Shown here: positions 52,589 through 62,264 of the stretch, one piece after another
Layout of the letters: each line of letters begins with the position of its first letter
Numbering within the stretch: position 1 is the first letter of the stretch
Assembly (NCBI RefSeq): GCF_017996735.1
Contig: NZ_JAGOGJ010000021.1
Coordinates: 1 to 64,000 of the forward strand
From: Niveispirillum sp.
GTDB lineage: Bacteria; Pseudomonadota; Alphaproteobacteria; Azospirillales; Azospirillaceae
DNA: 64,000 nt
Direction of reading: 5' to 3'
Translations under genes and position numbers: made by a program
Notes under the pieces: model-generated
Seen by the model: only the letters and a program-made list of their open reading frames with translations
What the model was told of the DNA's origin: nothing
Database searches by the model: none

Positions 52589-54184
52589 ATGTGGTTCGGT
52601 CCCGTTGCGGTGGCGGATGCCGAGGGGGCGATCCTGGCCCATGGCGTCCACTATGCCGATGGACGCTTCCCCAAAGGGCGCATCATCGGCGCGGGCGATG
52701 TCGCCCGGCTGATCCGGTCCGGTATCGAAACGATCACGGTGGCGCGGCTGGAAGACGGCGATGTGGGGGAGGATGCGGCGGCATCGCGCATCGCCGCCCG
52801 GCTTGCGGGTCCCAACCTGACGGTCAGTGCGGCCTATACCGGCCGGGTCAACCTGTTCGCGGCGGCGGACGGGCTGGCCCTGGTGGAGGCCGCGACCATC
52901 CATGCCCTGAACCGTGCGGATGAGGCGGTGACCATCGCCACCGTTCCGCCCTTCACCCCCGTGCTGAAGGGCCAGATGCTGGCCACCATCAAGATCATCC
53001 CCTTCGCCGTGTCGGACAGCATCATCTCCAATCTGGAATGGATGCTGGCGTGGACGGGGCCGGTGTCGCTGGCACCCTGGGCCGGTCTGTCGGCGGGGTT
53101 GGTGCAGACCACATTGCCGGGCACAAAGCCGTCGGTCCTGGATAAGAGCGTATCCGTCACGGCGGCGCGCATGGCCGGGATCGGCGGTGATTTGCTGGGG
53201 GAGGTGCGGGTGCCGCACGCCGTGGCCCCGCTGGCCGATGCCCTGCGTGAAACGGAGGGTGACATCCTGCTGGTCATCGGCGCGTCGGCCATCACCGACC
53301 GTCGCGACGTGATCCCGGCAGCCATCGCGGCGGCGGGCGGCAAGGTTCTGCATTTCGGCATGCCGGTCGATCCCGGTAATCTGCTGCTGCTGGGCATGCT
53401 GGACGGCCGGCCCGTCCTGGGCCTGCCGGGCTGTGCGCGGTCGCCCAAGCTGAATGGCGTGGATTGGGTGCTGCAAAGGCTGGGGGCCGGTCTGCCGGTC
53501 GATGCGGCTGCCATCATGGGCATGGGCGTGGGTGGGCTGCTGGCGGAAATCGCCGGGCGGCCCCTGCCACGTGCGTTGGCGACCGCCCTGCCGCGTGCGC
53601 CACGTATCCACGGACTGGTTCTGGCGGGCGGGTTCGGACGTCGCATGGGCGACGGGAACAAGCTGTTGCGGGAATGGCAGGGTGCGCCCCTGGTCCGCCA
53701 TGTGGTGCAATCGGCCCTATCCGCGCAGTTGGCCGGCGTCACGGTGGCCACCGGCCATCAGGAGGCCGATATCAGCCGCGTCCTGGATGGGCTTTCCATC
53801 GATTTCGCCCATGCGCCCGATCATGGGGACGGCATGTCCGCCACCTTGAAAGCCGGCCTGTCCGCCCTGCCGGACGGTATCGATGGTGTGCTGGTCCTGC
53901 TGGGCGACATGCCGCGCGTCACCCCCGCGATCATCAATCAGATGGTGGCGGCGTTCAGCCCCGATGATGGCCGCGCCATCATCCTGCCAACCTGTGGCGG
54001 GCAGCGTGGCAATCCGGTCCTGTGGGACGCAGCCTTCATCCCGGAGATGCTGACCCTGACCGGTGACAAGGGGGCCCGCACGCTGATCGCCGCTCATGCG
54101 CCGGTGGTGTGTGAGGTCGCGGTGGAGGATACGGGCGTGCTGCTGGACGTGGATGTTCCGGAGGATCTGGCCCGCCTGGACTGA
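52589..54184 (+). CDS. molybdopterin-binding/nucleotidyltransferase fusion (MoeA-like + MobA/MocA-like)
   Basis: 531 residues from the ATG at 52589 (MWFGPVAVADAEGAILAHG); ATG 52571 is an alternative that overlaps the XdhC gene. The N-terminal about 330 residues form a MoeA/MogA-like molybdopterin-binding domain (PFTPVLKGQMLATIKIIPFAV, LLVIGASAITDRRDVIP, LGLPGCARSPKLNGVDWVL). The C-terminal 200 residues are a MobA/MocA-like transferase (VLAGGFGRRMGDGNKLLREW, LLGDMPRVTPAIINQM, LPTCGGQRGNPVLWD). MocA-type enzymes convert the cofactor to the cytosine dinucleotide form used by xanthine-oxidase-family enzymes, matching CoxG and XdhC upstream. Confidence 0.92.
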   Translation: MWFGPVAVADAEGAILAHGVHYADGRFPKGRIIGAGDVARLIRSGIETITVARLEDGDVGEDAAASRIAARLAGPNLTVSAAYTGRVNLFAAADGLALVEAATIHALNRADEAVTIATVPPFTPVLKGQMLATIKIIPFAVSDSIISNLEWMLAWTGPVSLAPWAGLSAGLVQTTLPGTKPSVLDKSVSVTAARMAGIGGDLLGEVRVPHAVAPLADALRETEGDILLVIGASAITDRRDVIPAAIAAAGGKVLHFGMPVDPGNLLLLGMLDGRPVLGLPGCARSPKLNGVDWVLQRLGAGLPVDAAAIMGMGVGGLLAEIAGRPLPRALATALPRAPRIHGLVLAGGFGRRMGDGNKLLREWQGAPLVRHVVQSALSAQLAGVTVATGHQEADISRVLDGLSIDFAHAPDHGDGMSATLKAGLSALPDGIDGVLVLLGDMPRVTPAIINQMVAAFSPDDGRAIILPTCGGQRGNPVLWDAAFIPEMLTLTGDKGARTLIAAHAPVVCEVAVEDTGVLLDVDVPEDLARLD

Positions 54185-54199
54185 TTAGCGGGGCAGGGG

Positions 54200-54655
54200 T
54201 CAGAGATACTGACCCAGCACCTTCAGATAGGGCCGCGCCTCCTGCACGAATTGCAGGATCTCATACATCAGGTCGGGCAGGGTGACATGGCCGGGCACGC
54301 GGGCCTGACCCAGCACCATGATCATCTGCTTCTCATCGACCGTGAACCTGGCGTTCCGCAGGTGAGCGGCGGCGCGCAGCACCTTGGACAGGCGCACCCG
54401 CTTTTCCGGTGATTCGATAGTGAAGGGCATGTACCCCACCTCGGCCCAGACCTGGAAAAGCGTGTGGTCATCCTCCGGCGTCAGGCTGATATGGAACATC
54501 AGCCCGTCCAGGAAGAAATGGTGGCGCGACGCCGTGGTGGGGCTGGTGACGCTGAAATCCCCGGCCTCGTCCATGCGCACGGCACCGGGTCCGATGGGCA
54601 AACCCTTTTCCGCCGCACGCGCCAGCTTGGCCACCGTTTGAAGCGCTTGAGACAC
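54200..54655 (-). CDS. conserved hypothetical protein, 151 aa
   Basis: Starts at GTG 54655, which has a strong ribosome binding site (GGGGAGAG, 7 nt); longer forms to 54754 do not. No signal or membrane segment. Motifs HHFFLDGLMFHISLTPEDDHTLFQVWAEVGYMPFTIES (54427-54540) and NARFTVDEKQMIMVLGQARVPGHVTLPDLMYEILQFVQEARPYL (54212-54343) suggest a compact alpha/beta domain resembling the type III chaperone/YbjN-like fold, but that resemblance is only visual. Convergent with the MoeA/MobA fusion. Not recognised. Confidence 0.75.
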   Translation of the reverse strand: MSQALQTVAKLARAAEKGLPIGPGAVRMDEAGDFSVTSPTTASRHHFFLDGLMFHISLTPEDDHTLFQVWAEVGYMPFTIESPEKRVRLSKVLRAAAHLRNARFTVDEKQMIMVLGQARVPGHVTLPDLMYEILQFVQEARPYLKVLGQYL

Positions 54656-54785
54656 CGGGTACTCTCCCCACCGCCGCGCCGGCCCCCTGCCGGACGGATA
54701 TAGAATATTCGTTATAGGCGCGGGGGGTGTTTGGTCCAGTGAATTTACATGCACCTATCTGGAAGAACGGCCGGCAAGGCGGCGA

Positions 54786-55127
54786 TCATGCCGACAAGCG
54801 CCAACTGGCATAGAAACCGGCGATCAGGGCCAGCGCGGCGGCCGGGGCGAACCACAGGGGATGGGCCATCGCACCCAGGTTCATCACGATGCCGAAGGCC
54901 AGAAAGGCCGCGATGATACCGGGCAGCCACCAGCGGCGCAGTCCCGCCACCTTCATCGCCGCAATGCCGCCAACCGTCGCCGCCAGCAGATAGGCCAGGA
55001 TCGGGGCCATGAACACGGCCTCTCCCGTCAACAGCATATGCCCCAGCATCTCGACTGCCATGATGATCAGGATGCACAGGATGATCCCGGCCAGCACGCC
55101 CGCCACCTGCTTGACGATCCCCGCCAT
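54786..55127 (-). CDS. small inner-membrane protein, four predicted helices
   Basis: 113 residues from ATG 55127 (AAGGGGG at 9 nt; ATG 55136 abuts it). Hydrophobic segments: VAGVLAGIILCILIIMAVEML, AVFMAPILAYLLAATVGGIAAM, WLPGIIAAFLAFGIVMNLGAM and LWFAPAAALALIAGFYASW. No catalytic motif. Composition and size match small DUF-type membrane proteins of unknown role. Confidence 0.8.
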   Translation of the reverse strand: MAGIVKQVAGVLAGIILCILIIMAVEMLGHMLLTGEAVFMAPILAYLLAATVGGIAAMKVAGLRRWWLPGIIAAFLAFGIVMNLGAMAHPLWFAPAAALALIAGFYASWRLSA

Positions 55128-55210
55128 GTTGCCCATCCCCCTTGATGGTTTGTTCAGAAAACTTAACCACGATATGCGCCGTCATTCCAGGCAACAGGCG
55201 ATATCGACGT

Positions 55211-55225
55211 GAACAAAAACGGATC
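55211..55225 (+). promoter_or_regulatory. candidate LexA (SOS) box upstream of uvrB
   Basis: GAAC-N7-GATC at 55211-55225 differs in one base from the alphaproteobacterial LexA direct repeat GTTC-N7-GTTC (read as GAAC-N7-GAAC on this strand), and lies 43 nt before the uvrB start. uvrB is a usual SOS gene. Confidence 0.5.
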
Positions 55226-55267
55226 AAACCCCTTTTCGACGGGCCGGGACAGGCATAGATTACGGTC

Positions 55268-57511
55268 ATGACCCAGACCGCCGCCCCTGCCGCCGCCCTG
55301 TCCGCCCCTGAACCCGCCATGCCCTGGCGCGTGAAGGTGGAGGAACGGCCCTTTATTGAGCCCCTGACCGTCGTGTCGGAATACACACCGGCCGGCGACC
55401 AGCCGCGCGCCATTGTGGAACTGACCGACGGGTTGGTCCGGGGGGAGAAGGATCAGGTCCTGCTGGGCGTCACCGGCTCTGGCAAGACCTTCACCATGGC
55501 GCATGTGATCCAGCGGGTGCAGCGCCCGACCCTGATCCTGGCGCCCAACAAGACGCTGGCGGCACAGCTCTATGGCGAGATGAAAAGTTTCTTTCCAAAC
55601 AATGCCGTAGAGTATTTTGTTTCCTACTACGATTATTATCAGCCCGAGGCCTATGTGCCCCGGACCGACACCTATATCGAGAAGGAAAGCTCGATCAACG
55701 AACAGATCGACCGGATGCGCCACGCCGCCACCCGCGCCCTGCTGGAGCGGCAGGATTGCATCATCGTGGCGTCGGTTTCCTGCATCTATGGTATCGGCTC
55801 GGTCGAAACCTATTCGGAGATGACGATCCCGCTGAAGGTCGGGCAGATGCTGCAGCGGCAAGCCTTTCTTCAGAGATTGGTTGAGCTTCAGTATCGCCGC
55901 AACGATGCCGGTTTCGGCCGTGGTTCCTTCCGTGTGCGCGGCGATACGATCGAACTGTTCCCCGCCCACCTGGAGGACCGCGCCTGGCGCCTGTCGCTGT
56001 TCGGGGATGAGTTGGAGGCGATCAATGAGATCGACCCGCTGACCGGCGAAAAGCTGGCCTCCATGAAGGAGGTGCGCATCTATGCCAACAGCCACTATGT
56101 CACCCCGAAGCCGACCCTGTTCCAGGCGGTGGAACAGATCAAGCGAGATCTCAAGTTACGGCTGGATGAGCTTGTTCCACAAGGAAAATTGCTGGAGGCT
56201 CAGCGCCTGGAACAGCGCACCACCTTCGATATCGAGATGATGGTGGCCACGGGTTCCTGTGCCGGCATCGAAAACTATTCCCGCTACCTGTCGGGCCGCA
56301 ATCCGGGGGAACCGCCGCCGACCCTGTTCGAATATCTGCCCGAGGATGCGTTGCTGATCGTGGATGAAAGCCACGTGATGGTGCCGCAGGTGGGCGGCAT
56401 GTACCGGGGTGACTTCGTGCGTAAATCGGTCCTGGCCGATTATGGTTTCCGGCTGCCATCCTGCGCCGATAACCGCCCGCTGAAGTTCGAGGAATGGGAC
56501 GCCATGCGTCCGCAGACCGTCTTTGTCTCCGCCACGCCCGGCGATTGGGAACTGGAACGGACGGGCGGCGTCTTCACCGAACAGGTGGTTCGCCCCACGG
56601 GTCTGGTCGATCCGCAGGTAATCATCCGTCCCACCGATACCCAGGTGGATGATGTGATGGCGGAGGTGCGGGAGGTCACGGCCAAGGGCCTGCGCGTGCT
56701 GGTCACGACCCTGACCAAGAAGATGGCGGAGGCGCTGACGGAATACATGATGGAGGCGGGCATCAAGGTCCGCTACATTCACTCTGACGTCGAAACCCTT
56801 GAACGTATTGAGATTATCCGTGATCTGCGCCTGGGCGTCTTTGATGTGCTGATCGGCATCAACCTGCTGCGCGAAGGGTTGGACATCCCCGAATGCGGCC
56901 TTGTCGCCATTCTGGATGCCGACAAGGAGGGCTATCTGCGCAGCCGCACCAGCCTGATCCAGACCATCGGCCGTGCGGCCCGTAACGTGGAAGGCCGCGC
57001 CATCCTTTATGCCGACCGCGAAACCAACAGCATGAAGGCGGCACTGGAGGAGACGGCGCGCCGCCGCGCCAAGCAGTTGGAATATAATGCCGCCCACGGC
57101 ATCACCCCGGAATCGGTGAAGAAGAACATCTCCGACATCCTGGGCAGCGTCTATGAGCGCGGCGACCGGGTGGAGGTGGATACGGGTGCAGCCGAAGGCA
57201 TCGGTCTGGCCGGCAAGGACATCAAGACCATCATCGCCGAGTTGGAAAAGAAAATGCGTGCAGCCGCTGCAGACCTGGAGTTCGAGGAAGCGGGCCGCAT
57301 CCGCGACGAAATCCGCCGGCTGGAAGCCATCGATCTGGGATTGGCCCCGGGTGCCAGCCCCATCCGCGCATCGGCCCAGGGGGAAAAGCCCCGCAACAGC
57401 AGCAAGCCGGAAAAAGGGGGGCGGACCAAGGGCGCCGCCAAGACCAAGGATGGCGGGCTGGAGGTTGGCGGCATCGAGTTTGGGGGCAAGAACACCAAGC
57501 GGCGGCGGTGA
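55268..57511 (+). CDS. uvrB: excinuclease ABC subunit B
   Basis: 747 residues, slightly longer than usual because of N- and C-terminal extensions. Walker A GVTGSGKT, the beta-hairpin region [52 protein letters not shown] and QTIGRAARN are all present. The UvrA/UvrC-binding UVR motif ([25 protein letters not shown]) ends the conserved part before a Lys/Gly-rich tail. UvrB verifies DNA lesions and loads UvrC in nucleotide excision repair. Confidence 0.98.
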   Translation: MTQTAAPAAALSAPEPAMPWRVKVEERPFIEPLTVVSEYTPAGDQPRAIVELTDGLVRGEKDQVLLGVTGSGKTFTMAHVIQRVQRPTLILAPNKTLAAQLYGEMKSFFPNNAVEYFVSYYDYYQPEAYVPRTDTYIEKESSINEQIDRMRHAATRALLERQDCIIVASVSCIYGIGSVETYSEMTIPLKVGQMLQRQAFLQRLVELQYRRNDAGFGRGSFRVRGDTIELFPAHLEDRAWRLSLFGDELEAINEIDPLTGEKLASMKEVRIYANSHYVTPKPTLFQAVEQIKRDLKLRLDELVPQGKLLEAQRLEQRTTFDIEMMVATGSCAGIENYSRYLSGRNPGEPPPTLFEYLPEDALLIVDESHVMVPQVGGMYRGDFVRKSVLADYGFRLPSCADNRPLKFEEWDAMRPQTVFVSATPGDWELERTGGVFTEQVVRPTGLVDPQVIIRPTDTQVDDVMAEVREVTAKGLRVLVTTLTKKMAEALTEYMMEAGIKVRYIHSDVETLERIEIIRDLRLGVFDVLIGINLLREGLDIPECGLVAILDADKEGYLRSRTSLIQTIGRAARNVEGRAILYADRETNSMKAALEETARRRAKQLEYNAAHGITPESVKKNISDILGSVYERGDRVEVDTGAAEGIGLAGKDIKTIIAELEKKMRAAAADLEFEEAGRIRDEIRRLEAIDLGLAPGASPIRASAQGEKPRNSSKPEKGGRTKGAAKTKDGGLEVGGIEFGGKNTKRRR

Positions 57512-57611
57512 GTCCGGTTAAATTCCACAAAATTAGCCGCTTGCCCCCTGCGTCCCGTCATCAAGCGGTGTTACGCTTCCCCGTCACAACCTTTCGCGTG
57601 GAGAAGCGGAT

Positions 57612-58043
57612 ATGGCCCAGATCAAGCGTACCGCCAATGCCGTCTGGCACGGCACCGGCAAGGATGGTAGCGGCACCCTGTCGACACAGAGCGCCACGCT
57701 GGCCAATGTGCCCTACAGCTTCGTGGCGCGGTTCGGCGACGGCAAGGGGACCAACCCGGAGGAACTGATCGCCGCCGCCCATGCCGGCTGTTTTTCCATG
57801 CAATTGTCCTTCCTGCTGACGGCGGCCAATTTTCCGCCCGACGAATTGAAGACCGGCGCCGTGCTGATCATGGAAAGCGAAGGTGGCGGCTGGAAGATCG
57901 CCGTAGTCGAACTGACCCTGGTGGCCAAGGTGCCCGGTATCACTGCCGACAAGTTCCAGGAGATCGCGGCCCAGGCCAAGGCCATGTGCCCGGTTTCCAA
58001 GGTGCTGAATGCCGAGGTCCGTTTGAACGCGTCGCTGGGATGA
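57612..58043 (+). CDS. OsmC family peroxiredoxin
   Basis: 143 residues of the OsmC (not Ohr) branch: ANAVWHGTGKDGSGTLSTQS, NPEELIAAAHAGCFSMQLSFLL and KAMCPVSKVLNAEV. The two redox cysteines (AGCFSM and MCPVSK) and the Glu of NPEE are conserved. It reduces organic hydroperoxides. A separate transcription unit downstream of uvrB. Confidence 0.93.
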   Translation: MAQIKRTANAVWHGTGKDGSGTLSTQSATLANVPYSFVARFGDGKGTNPEELIAAAHAGCFSMQLSFLLTAANFPPDELKTGAVLIMESEGGGWKIAVVELTLVAKVPGITADKFQEIAAQAKAMCPVSKVLNAEVRLNASLG

Positions 58044-58136
58044 TGATGCCGCCTCTGCCATGGCCTACCCAAGCTGTTCACGGACAGCTTTTATGCTAAA
58101 GCGAAGTCAGCAAGTGGCAGGCAAGGGCACCGGGCA

Positions 58137-58601
58137 ATGGCAGAGCGGCGTTTCTATCACCTGACGCGCAGGACGCTGGAACAGACGCTTCCCGGTCTGT
58201 TGGAGAAGTCGCTGGAACGGGGCTGGCGGGTCCTGGTGCTGACGGGAAGCCCGGAACGGGCGGAAGCATTGAATCAGCACCTGTGGACGTTCCGCCCCGA
58301 CAGCTTCCTGCCCCATGGCACGGCCAAGGATGGGCATGCCGAACATCAGCCCATCCTGATCCATCCTGTGGCGGACGGCATACCCGACCGACCGCCCAAC
58401 AATGCCAATGTCCTGTTCCTGACCGACGGTGCGGACGGGCAGGGCCTGACGGGTGCGGATCTGATCTGCGACCTGTTCGACGGCAATGATCCGGAGGCGG
58501 TATCTGCCGCCCGCGTCCGCTGGCGCGCGGCAAAGGCCGGCGGCGACGATCTCACCTACTGGCAGCAGAATGAACGCGGCGGGTGGGAAAAGAAGGCCTG
58601 A
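58137..58601 (+). CDS. holC: DNA polymerase III subunit chi
   Basis: 154 residues, alphaproteobacterial HolC type: FYHLTRRTLEQTLPGLLEKSLERGWRVLVLTGSPERAEALNQHLWTF (58155-58294), SFLPHGTAKDGHAEHQPILI, NVLFLTDGA and ARVRWRAAKAGGDDLTYWQQNERGGWEKKA at the C terminus. It links the clamp loader to single-stranded DNA-binding protein. In many alphaproteobacteria it directly follows pepA; here the pair has been separated. Confidence 0.93.
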   Translation: MAERRFYHLTRRTLEQTLPGLLEKSLERGWRVLVLTGSPERAEALNQHLWTFRPDSFLPHGTAKDGHAEHQPILIHPVADGIPDRPPNNANVLFLTDGADGQGLTGADLICDLFDGNDPEAVSAARVRWRAAKAGGDDLTYWQQNERGGWEKKA

Positions 58602-58634
58602 ACCGGGGGGGTAAAAGCTCGGGTGGCCCCGGCA

Positions 58635-59975
58635 TCACACCGGCTGTATGGCGTGGCGGATGAATTCGGCGAAGCCGTCCGCCGGCATCGGGCGGGCGAA
58701 CAGGTAACCCTGTCCCTCTTCCACGCCCAGGCGTTTCAGGATTTCCCATTGGGCCGGGGTTTCAATGCCTTCGGCCACGACCTTCAGGTCCATGGCCTGC
58801 GCCATGGCCACAATGGCCTCCACAATGTGGCGGGTACTCTGGTCGCGTTCCATGTCCATCACGAACTTGCGATCCACCTTCAAACAATCCAGCGGCAGTT
58901 CACGCAGGTAGGAGAGGGACGAATAACCGGTGCCGAAATCGTCCAGCGCCAGGGCCACGCCCCGGTCCGCGATCCAGCGCATCTGCTGCAACGCGCCTTC
59001 CAGATCGTCCGGCAGGATGGTCTCCGTGATCTCCAACTGCAACAGATGTGGCGGGATGCCGCTTTCCGCCAGCAGCACATCGATCAGCGCCGGCAGATGG
59101 CCCCAGCGGAACTGTCGTTCCGAGACGTTGACGGCGATCTGTATGGGCGGATACCCGGCATCCAGCCATTCGCGGATCTGTTTGATCGCATTGCGCAGAA
59201 CCCATTCGCCAATGGGAACGATCAGGCCCGTTTCCTCTGCCGTCGGAATGAACACGCCGGGCGGCACCATGCCCCGTTTGGGGTGGCGCCAGCGCAGCAG
59301 CGCCTCACCACCCACCGGCTCACCACCCTTTATGGCGACTTTCGGCTGATAATGCAGGACAAGCTGGTTGTCGCGGATGGCGGCCCGCAACTCATCCTCC
59401 AGGTCCAGGCGTTCCTTCAGATCGTCACGCATGGACCGGGTGAAATGCAGGTAATTGGCGGTGCCCGATTTAACCGCCTGTTCCAGGGCCACACAGGCAT
59501 TACGGATCAGGGCGGCCCCGTCGGTCGCGTCGTTGGGCGACACGGCCACGCCAATCTTGGCCGATACGAATAATTGCTGGCCTTCGATGATCAAGGGCTC
59601 GCCCATGGAATTGGCGATGGCCGAGGCCGCGAACAGCGCCTTGCCGGCATGATCCAGACCGGGCAGGAAAATGGCGAACTGTGTCTGGGCGAATCGACAG
59701 ATCAGGTCGTTGGTTCCGCAAGCCGGCACCAGACGCTTCACCAGCGTCGCCATGGCCTGGTCCAGCGCGTCCTGTCCATGCACGCGGAAAAGCTGTGGCA
59801 GGCGGTCAAATTCGACCACCAGCAGACCGGCAATCATATTGCCTTCATGCCGGGCCATGATCTCATTGACCCGGGTAACGAAGGGCCGCATCTCCCACAC
59901 GCCAGTGACGGCATCCCGGGGGATATAATCGGCTGCGGCAGCCGCTTGCGGGGTCAATGTATTGGACAAGGTCAC
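58635..59975 (-). CDS. c-di-GMP phosphodiesterase: degenerate GGDEF + intact EAL domain
   Basis: 446 residues, GTG start at 59975 with a weak ribosome binding site. The N-terminal GGDEF-like domain has lost its signature: the loop reads RFAQTQFAIFL where RxGGDEF would be, so it cannot make c-di-GMP. The EAL domain (from about residue 185) keeps GGEALLRWRHPKRG, NVSERQF, LEITETIL, LDDFGTGYSSLSYLRELP, LKVDRKFV and EGIETPAQWEIL, so phosphodiesterase activity is expected. No membrane segment or sensor domain is present. The degenerate GGDEF may serve as a GTP-binding allosteric site. Confidence 0.9.
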   Translation of the reverse strand: MTLSNTLTPQAAAAADYIPRDAVTGVWEMRPFVTRVNEIMARHEGNMIAGLLVVEFDRLPQLFRVHGQDALDQAMATLVKRLVPACGTNDLICRFAQTQFAIFLPGLDHAGKALFAASAIANSMGEPLIIEGQQLFVSAKIGVAVSPNDATDGAALIRNACVALEQAVKSGTANYLHFTRSMRDDLKERLDLEDELRAAIRDNQLVLHYQPKVAIKGGEPVGGEALLRWRHPKRGMVPPGVFIPTAEETGLIVPIGEWVLRNAIKQIREWLDAGYPPIQIAVNVSERQFRWGHLPALIDVLLAESGIPPHLLQLEITETILPDDLEGALQQMRWIADRGVALALDDFGTGYSSLSYLRELPLDCLKVDRKFVMDMERDQSTRHIVEAIVAMAQAMDLKVVAEGIETPAQWEILKRLGVEEGQGYLFARPMPADGFAEFIRHAIQPV

Positions 59976-60300
59976 GACGGCTATGTTCCGTGGTCCCGGA
60001 TCAGGTCGATGAAAGGTCGGTGGGGAAAAGTATTGTTGAAAGGATCATTTCACCCCATTCCACGGCCGGCCAGGACATCCTGGTTTCCCCGGTCAGTTCC
60101 GAAACTTGGCGCATGTCATGCTGGTTCGATGCCGCCCACATCCCCGTAGCATGTCTGTTCAAGCAATATCATTGCACATCCGCATGCTTGATGGAACGCA
60201 TCAATGGAGCGCCACCCCATTTTCTGCCACTGTGTGCGGGAGGGGACAGGCGTATGATTTCTTCGGCCGTTTCCGCGGTTTTCGAGAGGGGCTTGGCGCC
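59976..60300. other. 325-bp divergent intergenic region
   Basis: Between the EAL gene (minus) and the YdcF-like gene (plus). The frame of the latter is open back to 60106 but without a ribosome binding site or conserved sequence. TTGTTGAAAGG near 60035 is AT-rich and promoter-like. No other feature seen. Confidence 0.4.
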
Positions 60301-61095
60301 ATGGGATTCGGCCTGGGCAAATTACTGGCCGCTGTGACATCGCCGGGGAACGTGCTGCTGCTCCTGTTGCTGGGGGGGCTGGGGTTGATGTGGCGCCGCC
60401 GGCCGGCCGGTCGCTGGCTTGTGCTGTCGGCAACAACCGGCTTTGCCCTGATCGCCGCCACCCCGGTCGGCACCTGGGCCCTGCTGCCCCTGGAACAGCG
60501 TTTTCCCATGCCGGACCCGGCCTCCATGGAACGGATTGACGGCATCATCGTCCTGGGCGGGGCCGTGATGCCCGTAGGGTCGACGGAGCACGTGGCGCCC
60601 CAACTGAACCGCGATGCGGAAAGATTGACGGTCCTGCCCGGACTGATGCGCCGGTTCCCCACGGTCCCCGTGATATTTACCGGCGGTAGCGGTGACCCCC
60701 GCCGGCAGGAGGAGAAGGAAGCACCCTTCGCCTTGGCCCTGCTGGCTGAGTGGGGGGTGGAACTGGCCCGGGTGCGGACCGAGGACCAATCCCGCAACAC
60801 CTGGGAGAATGCCGTGAACATCCGCCCGCTGATCGCTGCCACGGGCGGGCGCTGGCTGCTGGTGACGTCGGCCGCCCATATGCCCCGGTCCATGGGCGTG
60901 TTCCGCAAAGCCATACCCGAAGCGGCCTTCATCGCCTATCCGGTCGGGTTCAATGCAAACCGTTCGGAGCGGTGGCGCTTCGGCCTTAACCTTTCCGATA
61001 ATCTGGAACGTCTCGAAACGGCGGCCCATGAATGGCGCGGACTGATTGCCTATCGGATGGCAGACCGTATTGATGCCTTGTTTCCGGCGCCGTGA
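60301..61095 (+). CDS. YdcF/ElyC-like DUF218 inner-membrane protein
   Basis: 264 residues from ATG 60301 (GAGGGG at 10 nt). Two membrane helices near the N terminus (VLLLLLLGGLGLMW and WLVLSATTGFALIAATPVG), then a DUF218 domain: GIIVLGGAVMP, VPVIFTGGSGDPR, LARVRTEDQSRNTWENA, WLLVTSAAHMPRSMGVFRKA. This is the ElyC/SanA type, tied in Escherichia coli to undecaprenyl-phosphate use and envelope integrity. Its neighbours here are two other peptidoglycan-related genes downstream, which fits. Confidence 0.9.
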   Translation: MGFGLGKLLAAVTSPGNVLLLLLLGGLGLMWRRRPAGRWLVLSATTGFALIAATPVGTWALLPLEQRFPMPDPASMERIDGIIVLGGAVMPVGSTEHVAPQLNRDAERLTVLPGLMRRFPTVPVIFTGGSGDPRRQEEKEAPFALALLAEWGVELARVRTEDQSRNTWENAVNIRPLIAATGGRWLLVTSAAHMPRSMGVFRKAIPEAAFIAYPVGFNANRSERWRFGLNLSDNLERLETAAHEWRGLIAYRMADRIDALFPAP

Positions 61096-61202
61096 TTGAA
61101 GGCTTCCGTTGGTCACCCCTGACCACCATGTTGGAAAGGGACCCGGCGGCGGAAGGCTTGCCCTGCGCGGATGAGCGTGACACAACCCCCTGACTGGCCG
61201 GA

Positions 61203-62222
61203 ATGATGAAGGTATCGAGGATGATGGGAGCGACGGTAAGCAGCCGCTTTCGCTATATCGCGTCCGTCTGTCTGGTCGCGATGGCACTGGTGGTGCCTGG
61301 CGCGGCGGCGGCGCCCGATTTTCAGCAATGGCTGGGCGATCTGAAGGCGGAAGCCCTGCGCGAGGGGCTGCGCCCGGCCACCGTGGACCTGGCCTTGACC
61401 GGCATCGCCCCGATCCCCCGCATCCTGGAACTTGACGGCAAGCAGCCGGAACGCACCGTCACCTTCGACACCTATCTGTCCCGCACCGTCACCAAGGCCC
61501 GCATCAAGAAAGCGCGGGAGCGGATGGTGACGCACAAGGCGCTGCTGACGCAGATGTCAAAAAAATACGGGGTTCCCGCCCGCTTCATCGTGGCGTTGTG
61601 GGGCATGGAAACGGATTTCGGCGGCAATATGGGCGGGTTCAAGGTTGTCGATGCCCTGGCCACGCTGGCCTATGACGGCCGCCGCAGCGCTTTCTTTCGC
61701 GGCGAATTGCTGAAGGCGCTGCGCATCCTGGATGAGGGGCATATCGCCCCTGACCGCATGCTGGGGTCCTGGGCGGGTGCCATGGGACAGTGCCAGTTCA
61801 TGCCCTCCAGCTTTTTCAAATTTGCCCAGGATGGCGATGGCGACGGCAAGCGGGACATCTGGACCACGCATGCCGATGTCTTTGCCTCGACCGCCAATTA
61901 CCTGGCCACTGTCGGCTGGAAAACCGATCAGACCTGGGGCCGGGCGGTACGCCTGCCCAAAGGCGCTGATTCGGCCGCGTGGTCCGGCATGGACAAGCAG
62001 GCGCAGCCCTTGTCCGCCTGGGCGCGGCGCGGGCTGCGTTCCGCCGACGGCAAACCCCTGCCCAAGGCCAATATGGAGGCGTGGCTGGTGCAGCCGGACG
62101 GCCCCAAGGGCAAGGCTTTCCTCGTCTATGGCAATTATCGCACCATCATGGACTGGAACCGGTCCACCTATTTCGCAACTGCGGTCGGAATTCTCGCCGA
62201 CCATATTGGCTCCGGCAAATGA
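61203..62222 (+). CDS. mltB: lytic murein transglycosylase, MltB family
   Basis: 339 residues with signal peptide (SVCLVAMALVVPGAAA). GH103/SLT_2 domain: PDFQQWLGDLKAEALREGL, ALWGMETDFGGNMGGF (catalytic Glu), GSWAGAMGQCQFMPSSF, TTHADVFASTANYLATVGW, YGNYRTIMDWNRSTYFATAVG. No lipobox, so a soluble periplasmic form. It cleaves glycan strands with 1,6-anhydro-muramic acid formation. It precedes rlpA and a D,D-carboxypeptidase gene, the conserved mltB-rlpA-dacC cluster. Confidence 0.94.
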   Translation: MMKVSRMMGATVSSRFRYIASVCLVAMALVVPGAAAAPDFQQWLGDLKAEALREGLRPATVDLALTGIAPIPRILELDGKQPERTVTFDTYLSRTVTKARIKKARERMVTHKALLTQMSKKYGVPARFIVALWGMETDFGGNMGGFKVVDALATLAYDGRRSAFFRGELLKALRILDEGHIAPDRMLGSWAGAMGQCQFMPSSFFKFAQDGDGDGKRDIWTTHADVFASTANYLATVGWKTDQTWGRAVRLPKGADSAAWSGMDKQAQPLSAWARRGLRSADGKPLPKANMEAWLVQPDGPKGKAFLVYGNYRTIMDWNRSTYFATAVGILADHIGSGK

Positions 62223-62264
62223 GTTGATGTAGGCTGCGGCCACAATCGGTTGGGGTAGGGAAGT

